64,000 bases of DNA from Paludibacteraceae bacterium (lineage in GTDB: Bacteria; Bacteroidota; Bacteroidia; Bacteroidales; Paludibacteraceae), in NCBI GenBank assembly GCA_017517845.1, contig JAFWXW010000018.1:21512-85511 (forward strand). Reading direction: 5' to 3'. Position numbers and translations under genes: made by a program. Of this stretch, positions 9,585-18,286 are shown one piece after another; the first letter of the stretch is position 1; each line of letters starts with the position of its first letter. The notes beneath the pieces are model-generated. The model ran no database searches and had not been told where the DNA came from. It was given only the letters and a program-made list of their open reading frames with translations.

Positions 9585-10487
9585 ATGCAAGACGAAAATA
9601 CATATCATATACCAGTTCTCTTAAAAGAGAGCATAGACGGATTAATTACTAATCCTAACGGAATATACTTGGACTTAACATTTGGTGGAGGAGGTCACTC
9701 TAGGGAGATTTTGTCCAGATTAGAAGAAGACGGAAGACTATTTGGTCTAGACCAAGATATTGAAACATTAAATAACGCACCAGAGGACCCTAGATTTACT
9801 TATATCTTGTCCAATTTCAGATACTTAAAAAACTTTATGCGTTATCATGAAGTAGAAGAAGTGGATGGAGTTTTGGCAGATTTAGGTGTTTCTTCTCACC
9901 ATTTCGACGATGCAAAAAGAGGTTTTTCATTTAGATTTAATGAAAAATTGGACATGAGAATGAATCAGTCTGCCCCTCTTTCTGCCATAGAAGTTTTAAA
10001 CGAGTATTCAGAGGAAGCACTTGCCGATGTATTTTACTACTACGGCGAGATTAAGCAAGCTAGAAAACTAGCAAAAAAAATTGTAGAAGAAAGAAAAAAA
10101 CAGACTATCACCCATACATTCCAATTTGTGGAAATCATAGAATCTTGTTTGGGCAAAGACAAAAAACAGTTAGCTCCTATTTTTCAGGCACTTAGAATAG
10201 AAGTAAACCAAGAAATGGAAGTTTTAAAAGGCATGTTGAAAAGTGCCGAAAAGGTGCTAAAAAAAGGAGGTCGTTTAGCTGTTATTACATATCATTCGTT
10301 AGAAGACAGACTAGTAAAGAATTTTATAAAAACAGGCAACTTCACAGGAGAAAGCGATCAAGATTTCTTTGGGAATAGCAAAGCTCCATTAAAAGCAGTA
10401 GGCAAAATGATTGTCCCTACAGCAGAAGAAATAGAAAGAAATCCACGTTCTAGAAGTGCCAAGTTACGCATTGCAACAAAAATATGA
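9585..10487 (+). CDS. rsmH: 16S rRNA (cytosine1402-N4)-methyltransferase RsmH
   Basis: This 300-residue SAM-dependent methyltransferase methylates N4 of C1402 in the ribosomal P site. The start HIPVLLKESIDGL, the SAM loop LDLTFGGGGHSREIL, GVLADLGVSSHHFDDAKRGF, and the late ITYHSLEDRLVKNF are all signature blocks of RsmH (MraW). Its stop overlaps the start of the ftsL-like gene by 4 bases (ATGA), so the two are translationally coupled. Confidence 0.96.
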   Translation: MQDENTYHIPVLLKESIDGLITNPNGIYLDLTFGGGGHSREILSRLEEDGRLFGLDQDIETLNNAPEDPRFTYILSNFRYLKNFMRYHEVEEVDGVLADLGVSSHHFDDAKRGFSFRFNEKLDMRMNQSAPLSAIEVLNEYSEEALADVFYYYGEIKQARKLAKKIVEERKKQTITHTFQFVEIIESCLGKDKKQLAPIFQALRIEVNQEMEVLKGMLKSAEKVLKKGGRLAVITYHSLEDRLVKNFIKTGNFTGESDQDFFGNSKAPLKAVGKMIVPTAEEIERNPRSRSAKLRIATKI

Positions 10488-10861
10488 TAAAAACAAGCAG
10501 AAATAAGGTAAAAGACATCATTAATGAGAACGAAGATTTAAAAGAAATCAAGAAAAGTTCCTTTAAAGACATCTTGACTGGTGACATTCTTAATAGAAAA
10601 TTTATCCAAAAACAATTTCCACTATTAGTATTGTCGCTTTGCTTTATTTTTACTTATATGGACAATAGAATGAGTTGTGAGCAACAAGTTCTAACTATAG
10701 ACAAACTAAACAAAGAGTTAGCTAACGAAAAATACATTTGCATGGTAACAGAAGCAGAACTCTTAGAAAATAGTAGAATAGAACAAGTTAAAGAAATTAT
10801 AAAGAAACATGAATTAAATCTAGAAGAAGAATCTCTTCCTCCTTATAAAGTTACAGAATAA
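10484..10861 (+). CDS. ftsL: FtsL-like divisome membrane protein
   Basis: This 125-residue protein has one transmembrane helix (about residues 45-59), a cytoplasmic N-terminal tail, and a short periplasmic heptad stretch (DKLNKELANEKYICMVTEAE) typical of FtsL, which recruits FtsW/FtsI with FtsB. Sequence conservation in this family is very low, so the call rests on topology and its position between rsmH and ftsI. It overlaps rsmH by 4 bases and is 2 bases from ftsI. Confidence 0.75.
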   Translation: MIKTSRNKVKDIINENEDLKEIKKSSFKDILTGDILNRKFIQKQFPLLVLSLCFIFTYMDNRMSCEQQVLTIDKLNKELANEKYICMVTEAELLENSRIEQVKEIIKKHELNLEEESLPPYKVTE

Positions 10862-10863
10862 AT

Positions 10864-13032
10864 ATGAAGTGGATACCTTTAATAGCAGTTGGCATTTATG
10901 TCATTTCTATGTTGCTTGTACTTTTTCTGGGCAACAGAGTGAAAGGTACGCCCGAAGATAAAGAGAAAAAAGAGAAAAATCCTATTGTCTTTAGATTTTA
11001 TATTGTTTACATTATCATAGCCTGCATGTTTGGTGCTATCATCTACAAAATAGCAGATATTCAATATGTTAAAGGTGACGAGCTTAGAAAACTTGCAGAC
11101 AAAAGAATAACAGCACCAGACACTATTAAACCCAAAAGAGGGAATATTCTTTCTTACGACGGCAGACTTCTTTCTAGTGCATTGCCCACATATAGAGTAT
11201 ATATAGACCTAAAAGTCCCTGCATTGTATGTAAAAAACAAAAAAACAGGTAGAATATATTTTGATGAACATGTAAAAGAGTTGGCAGAAGCTTTGTCAAA
11301 TCAATTCAAAGGCAAGACTGCAACTCAATACGAAAAAGACCTTAGGGCAGAATTTAGAAAGGCGAGTAAAAGCTCAAAAAAATCTTATAGATACCCATTA
11401 CACAAAGGTTGGATTTCACATATAGAATATTTAAAAGTAAAAGAATTTCCTATACTTAGAAGAGGTGCTATACAAGGTGGACTAGTTGCCAATGAAAGAA
11501 TCAGTAGGGTAAGACCTTTTGGTACACTAGCATCTAGAACTATTGGTGATGTTTTCAAAGAAAGTCAGTTGGGTAAAAATGGACTTGAATTGGAATATGA
11601 TAGCCTACTTCAAGGTGAATATGGTTTATACATAAGACGCAAAAAAGCTGGTAGAAACACAGACATTATCATCAAAGAGCCTATTAATGGCTATGATATT
11701 GTAAGTACCATAGATATAGATTTGCAAGAAACTGCAGAGAGAGAACTTCGTTACCAACTAGAAAGAACAGAGGCAAAAGAAGGCACAGTAGTTCTAATGG
11801 AAGTACACACAGGTAAAATTAGAGCTATATCAAACCTTATTAGAGGAAAAGAAGGCAAGTATTACGAAAGTAGAAATTTAGCAATCAACAACCATATAGA
11901 ACCTGGTTCAACATTTAAAACCCTATCATTTTTGGTGGCTATGGACGATGGTTACATTACTGATAGTACAAAAGTGGATACAGAAGATGGTAGTTGTGTA
12001 TTTGCCAACAGACTTATGAAAGACCACAACTTCAAAGGCAAAGGTGGTAATGGTGGTTTCGGAGTTGCTAGTGTTGCTACTGTGATGCACCAATCATCTA
12101 ATGTGGGGGTTTCTAAAATTATAGACAAATATTATGGAAATAATCCACAGGCATTTGTAGATGGTTTGAAACGTTGTGGCATTACTAACGATTTTCATTT
12201 AGAAATTACAGGATACAAAAAACCAACCATAAAAAATACTAATAGTAAATATTGGTGGAAAACCTCATTGCCTTGGATGTCTATTGGTTACGAAGTACAA
12301 ATAGCACCAATTTATACTCTTACAATATATAATGCTATTGCCAATGATGGTTGTATGGTAAAACCATTATTCACAGAAGGTTATCAAAGAAGTGGTGTAA
12401 TGATAGATACCACAAAAGTAGAAGTTATCAACCCCAAGATATATTCTGACAAGGCATTGAACTATATGCGTGGCATTTTGGAAGGTGTAGTGAGCAAAGG
12501 TACAGCCAAAGCCATAAGGTCTAACCTATTCTCAATAGCAGGAAAAACTGGTACTTCTCAGATTTTTGAAAATGGTAGCAACCTAAATAGCGAAGGAAGA
12601 AAACGTCACCAAATCACATTTGCAGGCTATTTCCCTGCAGATAAACCAATGTATTCTTGCATAGTTTATGTAAGAGAACCAAAATTTGGCGGAGCAGGTT
12701 CTGTTTGTGGACCAGTATTTAAAACATTGGCAGAGAAAGCATATATCCTAAACGGTGGGGCTTATGATGATAGTTTAAGATTAGCCAAAAATTGGACTCT
12801 AGATACATCTACAAAGTATAGTAATGAAGATACACTATCAAACATAGAATCTAGTTTAGAAGACAATATTATGCCAGATTTAACTGGAATAAACTTGGAC
12901 GACGCTTTATATTTACTTGAAAACAAAGGCTTTAAAGTAAACTTCAATGGATATGGATTAATTACAGGTCAATCCATTGCTGCTGGCGAAACATTAAAAG
13001 AAAATAACTCTATAAATCTAACTTTACGCTAA
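10864..13032 (+). CDS. ftsI: FtsI/PBP3-type septal peptidoglycan transpeptidase with C-terminal PASTA domain
   Basis: This 722-residue class B penicillin-binding protein cross-links septal peptidoglycan. It has two hydrophobic segments near the N-terminus, a PBP dimer domain (RGNILSYDGRLLSSALPTY), and the transpeptidase motifs SxxK (GSTFK, Ser about 348), SSN (about 411-413) and KTG (about 560). The last 55 residues (MPDLTGINLDDALYLLENKG...) are one PASTA domain, common in Bacteroidetes FtsI but absent from the enterobacterial one. murE follows 2 bases later. Confidence 0.93.
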   Translation: MKWIPLIAVGIYVISMLLVLFLGNRVKGTPEDKEKKEKNPIVFRFYIVYIIIACMFGAIIYKIADIQYVKGDELRKLADKRITAPDTIKPKRGNILSYDGRLLSSALPTYRVYIDLKVPALYVKNKKTGRIYFDEHVKELAEALSNQFKGKTATQYEKDLRAEFRKASKSSKKSYRYPLHKGWISHIEYLKVKEFPILRRGAIQGGLVANERISRVRPFGTLASRTIGDVFKESQLGKNGLELEYDSLLQGEYGLYIRRKKAGRNTDIIIKEPINGYDIVSTIDIDLQETAERELRYQLERTEAKEGTVVLMEVHTGKIRAISNLIRGKEGKYYESRNLAINNHIEPGSTFKTLSFLVAMDDGYITDSTKVDTEDGSCVFANRLMKDHNFKGKGGNGGFGVASVATVMHQSSNVGVSKIIDKYYGNNPQAFVDGLKRCGITNDFHLEITGYKKPTIKNTNSKYWWKTSLPWMSIGYEVQIAPIYTLTIYNAIANDGCMVKPLFTEGYQRSGVMIDTTKVEVINPKIYSDKALNYMRGILEGVVSKGTAKAIRSNLFSIAGKTGTSQIFENGSNLNSEGRKRHQITFAGYFPADKPMYSCIVYVREPKFGGAGSVCGPVFKTLAEKAYILNGGAYDDSLRLAKNWTLDTSTKYSNEDTLSNIESSLEDNIMPDLTGINLDDALYLLENKGFKVNFNGYGLITGQSIAAGETLKENNSINLTLR

Positions 13033-13034
13033 TT

Positions 13035-14471
13035 ATGTTACTTACAGATTTAATAGCAGAAATAAGTACCATTAAAATAATCGGTAGCGAAAACGTAGAT
13101 ATAAAAAATATCTGCTCAGACTCCAGAAAAGTAACAGAGGGAGACCTTTTTGTTGCTGTTAAGGGAGTAGCTGTAGATGGTCACGCTTATATAAATACAG
13201 CAATAAAAAATGGTGCTAAAGTTATTTTTTGCCAAGATATTCCTTCTGAAATCAAGCCTGAGGTGACATACGTACAGGTAGAAGATAGTGCAGAATGCCT
13301 AGGACTTTTAGCATCTGCATATTATGATTATCCATCAGAAAAATTAATTATAATAGGCGTTACTGGTACAAATGGAAAAACCACCATTGCCACCCTATTG
13401 TATGAATTATACAAAGAACTTGGTTATAAAGTAGGATTATTATCCACTGTTTGTAATTATATAAACGGCAGACCTATTCCTAGCACACACACTACACCAG
13501 ATGCACTTTCTTTGCAAAAACTATTAGCAGAGATGGCAGAGGAAAGATGTTATTATGTATTTATGGAGGTAAGTTCACATTCTGTAGATCAAAAACGTAT
13601 AGCGGGAATAAACTTTGACGGAGCGATATTTACAAATATAACTAGAGACCATTTAGATTATCATAAGACATTTAGTAATTATATAAAAGCAAAACAAGAT
13701 TTCTTTACAAATCTTCCTATTCATGCATTTGCATTAACTAATGTAGATGATAAAAATGGTAAAATTATAACACAAAATACCAATGCCAATGTCTATACTT
13801 ATTCTCTAGAAACACACGCAAACTTCAGAGCAAAAGTACTAGAAGAAAGTATGGACGGAATGTTATTAAAAATAGAAAATAATGAGTTATATGTTAGATT
13901 AATCGGACATTTTAACGCATATAATATACTAGCTGTTTATGGTGTAACCAAAATCCTAAGAACACCAACAGAAAAAGTGTTACTTGCTTTGAGTAACCTT
14001 AAACCAGTCAATGGTAGATTTGAATGTTACCGTCTCAAGAATGGTGCTTGTGCTGTTATAGACTATGCTCACACCCCAGATGCATTAGAAAATGTTCTAA
14101 ACACGGTAAAACAAATTAATAAAACTGGCAAAACTATCTGTGTGGTAGGTTGTGGTGGGAATAGAGATAAGGGCAAACGCCCAATGATGGCAAAAATAGC
14201 AGTAAAACTTAGCAATGAAGTATTCTTTACTTCTGACAATCCTAGAGACGAAGAAGTAAAAGATATAATCAATGATATGTTAGCAGGGCTAACAGAAGAT
14301 GAAAGAATGAATGTAACTTGCATAGAAGACCGCAAAGAAGCCATTCTAGAAGCCTGCAATATAGCAGAAAAAGGTGATGTCATTCTTATAGCAGGTAAGG
14401 GTCATGAAACCTACCAAGAAATAAAAGGTGTTAAACATCATTTTGATGACAAAGAAATAATCTTAAGTTAA
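13035..14471 (+). CDS. murE: UDP-MurNAc-tripeptide synthetase MurE
   Basis: This 478-residue Mur ligase adds the third amino acid to UDP-MurNAc-L-Ala-D-Glu. It shows the ATP loop GVTGTNGKTT (about residues 108-117), the central MEVSSHSVDQKRI and ITRDHLDYH blocks, and IDYAHTPDAL. The specificity loop reads DNPR (about 401-404), the motif of ligases that use meso-diaminopimelate, so the peptidoglycan is probably mDAP type. It lies tightly between ftsI and mraY. Confidence 0.95.
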   Translation: MLLTDLIAEISTIKIIGSENVDIKNICSDSRKVTEGDLFVAVKGVAVDGHAYINTAIKNGAKVIFCQDIPSEIKPEVTYVQVEDSAECLGLLASAYYDYPSEKLIIIGVTGTNGKTTIATLLYELYKELGYKVGLLSTVCNYINGRPIPSTHTTPDALSLQKLLAEMAEERCYYVFMEVSSHSVDQKRIAGINFDGAIFTNITRDHLDYHKTFSNYIKAKQDFFTNLPIHAFALTNVDDKNGKIITQNTNANVYTYSLETHANFRAKVLEESMDGMLLKIENNELYVRLIGHFNAYNILAVYGVTKILRTPTEKVLLALSNLKPVNGRFECYRLKNGACAVIDYAHTPDALENVLNTVKQINKTGKTICVVGCGGNRDKGKRPMMAKIAVKLSNEVFFTSDNPRDEEVKDIINDMLAGLTEDERMNVTCIEDRKEAILEACNIAEKGDVILIAGKGHETYQEIKGVKHHFDDKEIILS

Positions 14472-14472
14472 T

Positions 14473-15714
14473 ATGTTGTACTATTTATTCCGTTTTTTAG
14501 AAGAAAGTTTTGATTTTCCTGGTGCAGGACTATTTGGATTCGTATCATTCAGAGCAGCCATTACTCTTATCACCTCACTATTTCTATCTATGATAGTGGG
14601 CAAACACATTATCAATTTCCTAAAAAGAAAACAAATAGGTGAAACCATTAGGGAATTGGGGTTAGCAGGCGAAAACCAAAAGAAGAATACACCTACAATG
14701 GGTGGTATTATCATATTGATAGCCATATTGCTTCCTTGTCTTCTATTCGGAAGATTAAGAAACATATACCTAATAATTATGTTGGTTACCACTGCATGGT
14801 TGGGACTTATTGGCGGTATAGATGATTATATCAAGGTTTTCAAGAAAAACAAAGACGGTTTAAATGGTAAGTTCAAGGTAATCGGTCAAGTTACATTGGG
14901 TCTATTCGTAGGTCTTATGATGTGGTTTAGTCCCGATGCTGTAATTGTGGAACACGTTACTAGTAGCAACAGAACTGCTATAGAACAGTTAGACCCTAAT
15001 GGTGAGGTAATAAACTCTAGTATTCAAGCAGTTAAATCAAATAATACCACTATCCCATTTATTGCAGAATATGACCTAGGATATAGTGATATGATGTCAT
15101 TTATGGGAGAAAATGCAGAACTATTCGGCTGGTTACTATTTGTGTTTATGTGCATTTTTGTAGTAACAGCTTGTTCCAATGGAGCAAACCTTACAGACGG
15201 CATAGACGGTTTGGCAGCAGGCACATCTAGTATTATTGGTGTGGCATTAGCAGCACTAGCTGTTGTATCTTCAAATGTATTCTTTGCAGACTACCTAAAT
15301 ATTCAGTTCATTCCAGGTAGTGAAGAGTTGGTAGTATTTGCTGCAGCATTCATTGGTGCAACTGTGGGTTTCTTATGGTATAATGCACACCCAGCACAAG
15401 TATTTATGGGTGATACTGGTAGTTTAGCATTGGGTGGAATTATTGGCGTATTCGCCATTTTGGTACACAAAGAACTACTTTTACCTATTTTGTGTGGAAT
15501 ATTCTTGGTAGAAAACTTATCTGTAATTATTCAGACTAGTTATTTTAAATACACCAAGAAAAAATATGGTGCAGGCAGACGTGTATTCCTTATGTCTCCC
15601 CTACATCATCATTATCAAAAAAAGAATATTCCAGAACAAAAGATAGTAGCAAGATTTTGGATTATAGGTATTGCGTTAGCAATATTTGCAATAGTAACCT
15701 TAAAAATTCGATAA
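14473..15714 (+). CDS. mraY: phospho-MurNAc-pentapeptide transferase MraY (lipid I synthesis)
   Basis: This 413-residue polytopic membrane enzyme transfers phospho-MurNAc-pentapeptide to undecaprenyl phosphate. Diagnostic blocks are TPTMGGIIIL, GGIDDYIKVFKKNKDGLNGK, SNGANLTDGIDGLAAG, FMGDTGSLALGG and PLHHHYQ. As in other Bacteroidetes there is an extra loop of about 60 residues after the third to fourth helix region (NRTAIEQLDPNGEV onward). It starts 1 base after the murE stop. Confidence 0.96.
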   Translation: MLYYLFRFLEESFDFPGAGLFGFVSFRAAITLITSLFLSMIVGKHIINFLKRKQIGETIRELGLAGENQKKNTPTMGGIIILIAILLPCLLFGRLRNIYLIIMLVTTAWLGLIGGIDDYIKVFKKNKDGLNGKFKVIGQVTLGLFVGLMMWFSPDAVIVEHVTSSNRTAIEQLDPNGEVINSSIQAVKSNNTTIPFIAEYDLGYSDMMSFMGENAELFGWLLFVFMCIFVVTACSNGANLTDGIDGLAAGTSSIIGVALAALAVVSSNVFFADYLNIQFIPGSEELVVFAAAFIGATVGFLWYNAHPAQVFMGDTGSLALGGIIGVFAILVHKELLLPILCGIFLVENLSVIIQTSYFKYTKKKYGAGRRVFLMSPLHHHYQKKNIPEQKIVARFWIIGIALAIFAIVTLKIR

Positions 15715-15716
15715 AT

Positions 15717-17048
15717 ATGAGCATCGTAGTTTTAGGAGGCGGCGAAAGTGGTACAGGGGCTGCCGTTTTAGCAAAAGTAAAAGGTTTAGATGTATTTCTT
15801 TCTGATGCAGGCAAAATTCCAGAAAAATACAAAGACATCTTGAACCAATACCAGATTGAATGGGAAGAAAATGGACATTCTGAGGGTAGAATATTGTTGG
15901 CAAAAGAAGTGGTAAAAAGTCCTGGCATTCCATCAAAAGCACCTTTAATTCAGAAATTGAAGGCATTAGGTACTCCTATTATTTCAGAAATAGAGTTTGC
16001 TGGTAGATATAATAAAGCTAAAACTGTTTGCATTACAGGTAGTAACGGAAAAACTACCACTACTATGCTTACATACAATATATTAAAAGAAGCAGGACTA
16101 AATGTTGGTCTTGCAGGCAACGTGGGTAAAAGTTTTGCACTACAAGTGGCTACAGAAAACTTCGACTATTATGTAATAGAACTTAGTAGTTTCCAACTAG
16201 ATAATATGTATGATTTCAAGGCAGATATTAGCGTGCTTTTAAATATTACTCCAGACCACTTGGATAGATATGAATACAAATTCCAAAACTATATAGATGC
16301 CAAAATGCGTATTACTCAAAACCAAACCGAGGAAGACACATTTATCTATTGGAATGATGATGAAAACATACAGAGAGAACTAGACAAAATAGGCATTAAA
16401 GCACAGAAGAAACCATTTTCCTTGAAAAAGACCAATCTGGGTTCTGCATACGTAACAGAGGATAAGTTGTGCATAAACACTCCAAATGGTCCATTGATGA
16501 TGCCAATTGAAGAACTTGCCATAAAAGGTACACATAATATCTATAATTCTATGGCTGCTGCCATTTCTGCAGTTTCTGTCAATATAGAAAAAGAAAGTAT
16601 TCGCAAGTCACTTAGCAATTTTTCTGGTGTGGAACACAGACTAGAGCCTGTATGCAAAGTAAGAGGAGTGCAATATATAAATGACTCAAAAGCCACCAAT
16701 GTAAATTCATGCTGGTATGCTTTGGAAAGTATGAAAACACCTGTGGTTTTAATCTTAGGTGGCACAGACAAAGGTAATGACTACTCAGAAATAGAAGAAC
16801 TTATCAATGAAAAAGTTCATTATCTAATATTTATGGGAACTGATAATAGTAAACTAGAAAATTTCTTTGCTAATAAAAAAATACCATATAGTAGTTGCAG
16901 TTCATTGGAAGAGGCTGTAAATAAAGCATACGAAGTAGCTGTAAAAGGAGACACCGTATTACTTTCACCTTGTTGTGCAAGTTTCGACTTGTTCAAAAAC
17001 TACGAAGATAGAGGAAGAAAATTTAAAGAAGCAGTAAGAGCATTATAA
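15717..17048 (+). CDS. murD: UDP-MurNAc-L-Ala:D-Glu ligase MurD
   Basis: This 443-residue Mur ligase adds D-glutamate. The start is set at 15717 (MSIVVLGGGESGTGAA), which puts the N-terminal UDP-binding glycine loop at residues 6-13 as in other MurD proteins and leaves 2 bases after mraY; an ATG 60 bases upstream is in frame but lies inside mraY. ATP loop CITGSNGKTTTTML, then NITPDHLDRYE and INDSKATNVNS are seen. The stop shares one base with the ftsW start (TAATG). Confidence 0.95.
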   Translation: MSIVVLGGGESGTGAAVLAKVKGLDVFLSDAGKIPEKYKDILNQYQIEWEENGHSEGRILLAKEVVKSPGIPSKAPLIQKLKALGTPIISEIEFAGRYNKAKTVCITGSNGKTTTTMLTYNILKEAGLNVGLAGNVGKSFALQVATENFDYYVIELSSFQLDNMYDFKADISVLLNITPDHLDRYEYKFQNYIDAKMRITQNQTEEDTFIYWNDDENIQRELDKIGIKAQKKPFSLKKTNLGSAYVTEDKLCINTPNGPLMMPIEELAIKGTHNIYNSMAAAISAVSVNIEKESIRKSLSNFSGVEHRLEPVCKVRGVQYINDSKATNVNSCWYALESMKTPVVLILGGTDKGNDYSEIEELINEKVHYLIFMGTDNSKLENFFANKKIPYSSCSSLEEAVNKAYEVAVKGDTVLLSPCCASFDLFKNYEDRGRKFKEAVRAL

Positions 17049-18286
17049 TGAGAGATTATTTAAGTAAAATATTCACTGGCGATAAAATATTATGGGGTAT
17101 TATCTTCATTTTATTTATCATATCAGGTGTAGAAATGTTCTCTGCCATAAGTTCTTCTGCATATAAGGCTGCTGCAAGAGGAAGTAATCACTTAGCTCCA
17201 TTCTTTGGCCATTTATTACATCTTGGAGTTGGAGGTTTAGCACTAATTATTATTCAGAAAATTCCTTTTGACAAATTGAGGCTCTTATCATTCGTTGCAG
17301 TTATAATATCTATAATATTATTGATTTTAACACCATTTTTGGGGAAAGAAGTGAATGATGCCAAAAGAGCCATTGAAGTAGGAGGATTTGAACTTCAAAC
17401 CATAGAACTAGGCAAATTTGCACTAATAGTCTGTCTATCAGAAATTTTAGGAAGAAACTACAAACAGGGAGACCCCCTTCTCAAAGAGAAGTTCCCTATG
17501 AAGAGTTTCATTATCATGGTAAGTATCATTGGTATTTTCTGTGGACTGATTCTAATCCAAAACCTTTCTACTGCTGTGATTTTAGGAGGTATATCCTTAT
17601 TTATGATGATAATTGCAGAAGTGGATTGGAAAAAAATAGGAATGCTGATAGGTATAGTATTATGTGCTGTACTTTTGGTATATGGAGTAAATAAGGCATT
17701 ACCAGATAAATATCAACTTGAGAGATTCTCTATCTGGGAGGATAGGGTTATAGAGATTTTTGCTAGTAAAGATGAAGAAAATGCATACAAAATAACAGAC
17801 GAAAACAGACAAATCATAAACTCAGAAATTGCAATAGCTAAAGGATATAAACCATGTGGTCCGGGGAATAGTACTCAAAGAGATTACCTTCCTCTTGCAT
17901 TCTCAGACTTTATTTATGCCATTTTAATAGAAGAATGGGGACTTGTGGGAGGTTTATTTACTATATTACTTTACCTTTGCATTCTGGCACGTGCTGGTCG
18001 AGTTGTGAGAAAATGTGACAGAAAAAACTTAGTTGAGGCACTCATGGTTATAGGTCTGTCTCTACTTATCGTACTACAAGCCTTCGTTAGTATGGGGGTA
18101 ACAGTACATTTAGGACCTGTAACTGGACAACAATTACCACTCATTAGTCGTGGTGGTATGGGTATTATGCTCACCTGCTGTTACTTAGGTATTATAATAA
18201 ACATAAGTAACAAAGTATTAAATGAAAATAAAGAAGAAGAACCTAGTGATAACACAATAATTAATTCAGATGGCAAAAACAGTTAG
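17048..18286 (+). CDS. ftsW: FtsW, septal peptidoglycan glycosyltransferase (SEDS family)
   Basis: This 412-residue SEDS-family membrane protein polymerises lipid II together with FtsI. About ten hydrophobic helices are visible, with VNDAKRAIEVGGFELQTIELGKF, QNLSTAVILG, and the C-terminal GPVTGQQLPLISRGGMGIM block that is characteristic of FtsW/RodA. It overlaps murD by one base and the murG start by 17 bases. Confidence 0.94.
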   Translation: MRDYLSKIFTGDKILWGIIFILFIISGVEMFSAISSSAYKAAARGSNHLAPFFGHLLHLGVGGLALIIIQKIPFDKLRLLSFVAVIISIILLILTPFLGKEVNDAKRAIEVGGFELQTIELGKFALIVCLSEILGRNYKQGDPLLKEKFPMKSFIIMVSIIGIFCGLILIQNLSTAVILGGISLFMMIIAEVDWKKIGMLIGIVLCAVLLVYGVNKALPDKYQLERFSIWEDRVIEIFASKDEENAYKITDENRQIINSEIAIAKGYKPCGPGNSTQRDYLPLAFSDFIYAILIEEWGLVGGLFTILLYLCILARAGRVVRKCDRKNLVEALMVIGLSLLIVLQAFVSMGVTVHLGPVTGQQLPLISRGGMGIMLTCCYLGIIINISNKVLNENKEEEPSDNTIINSDGKNS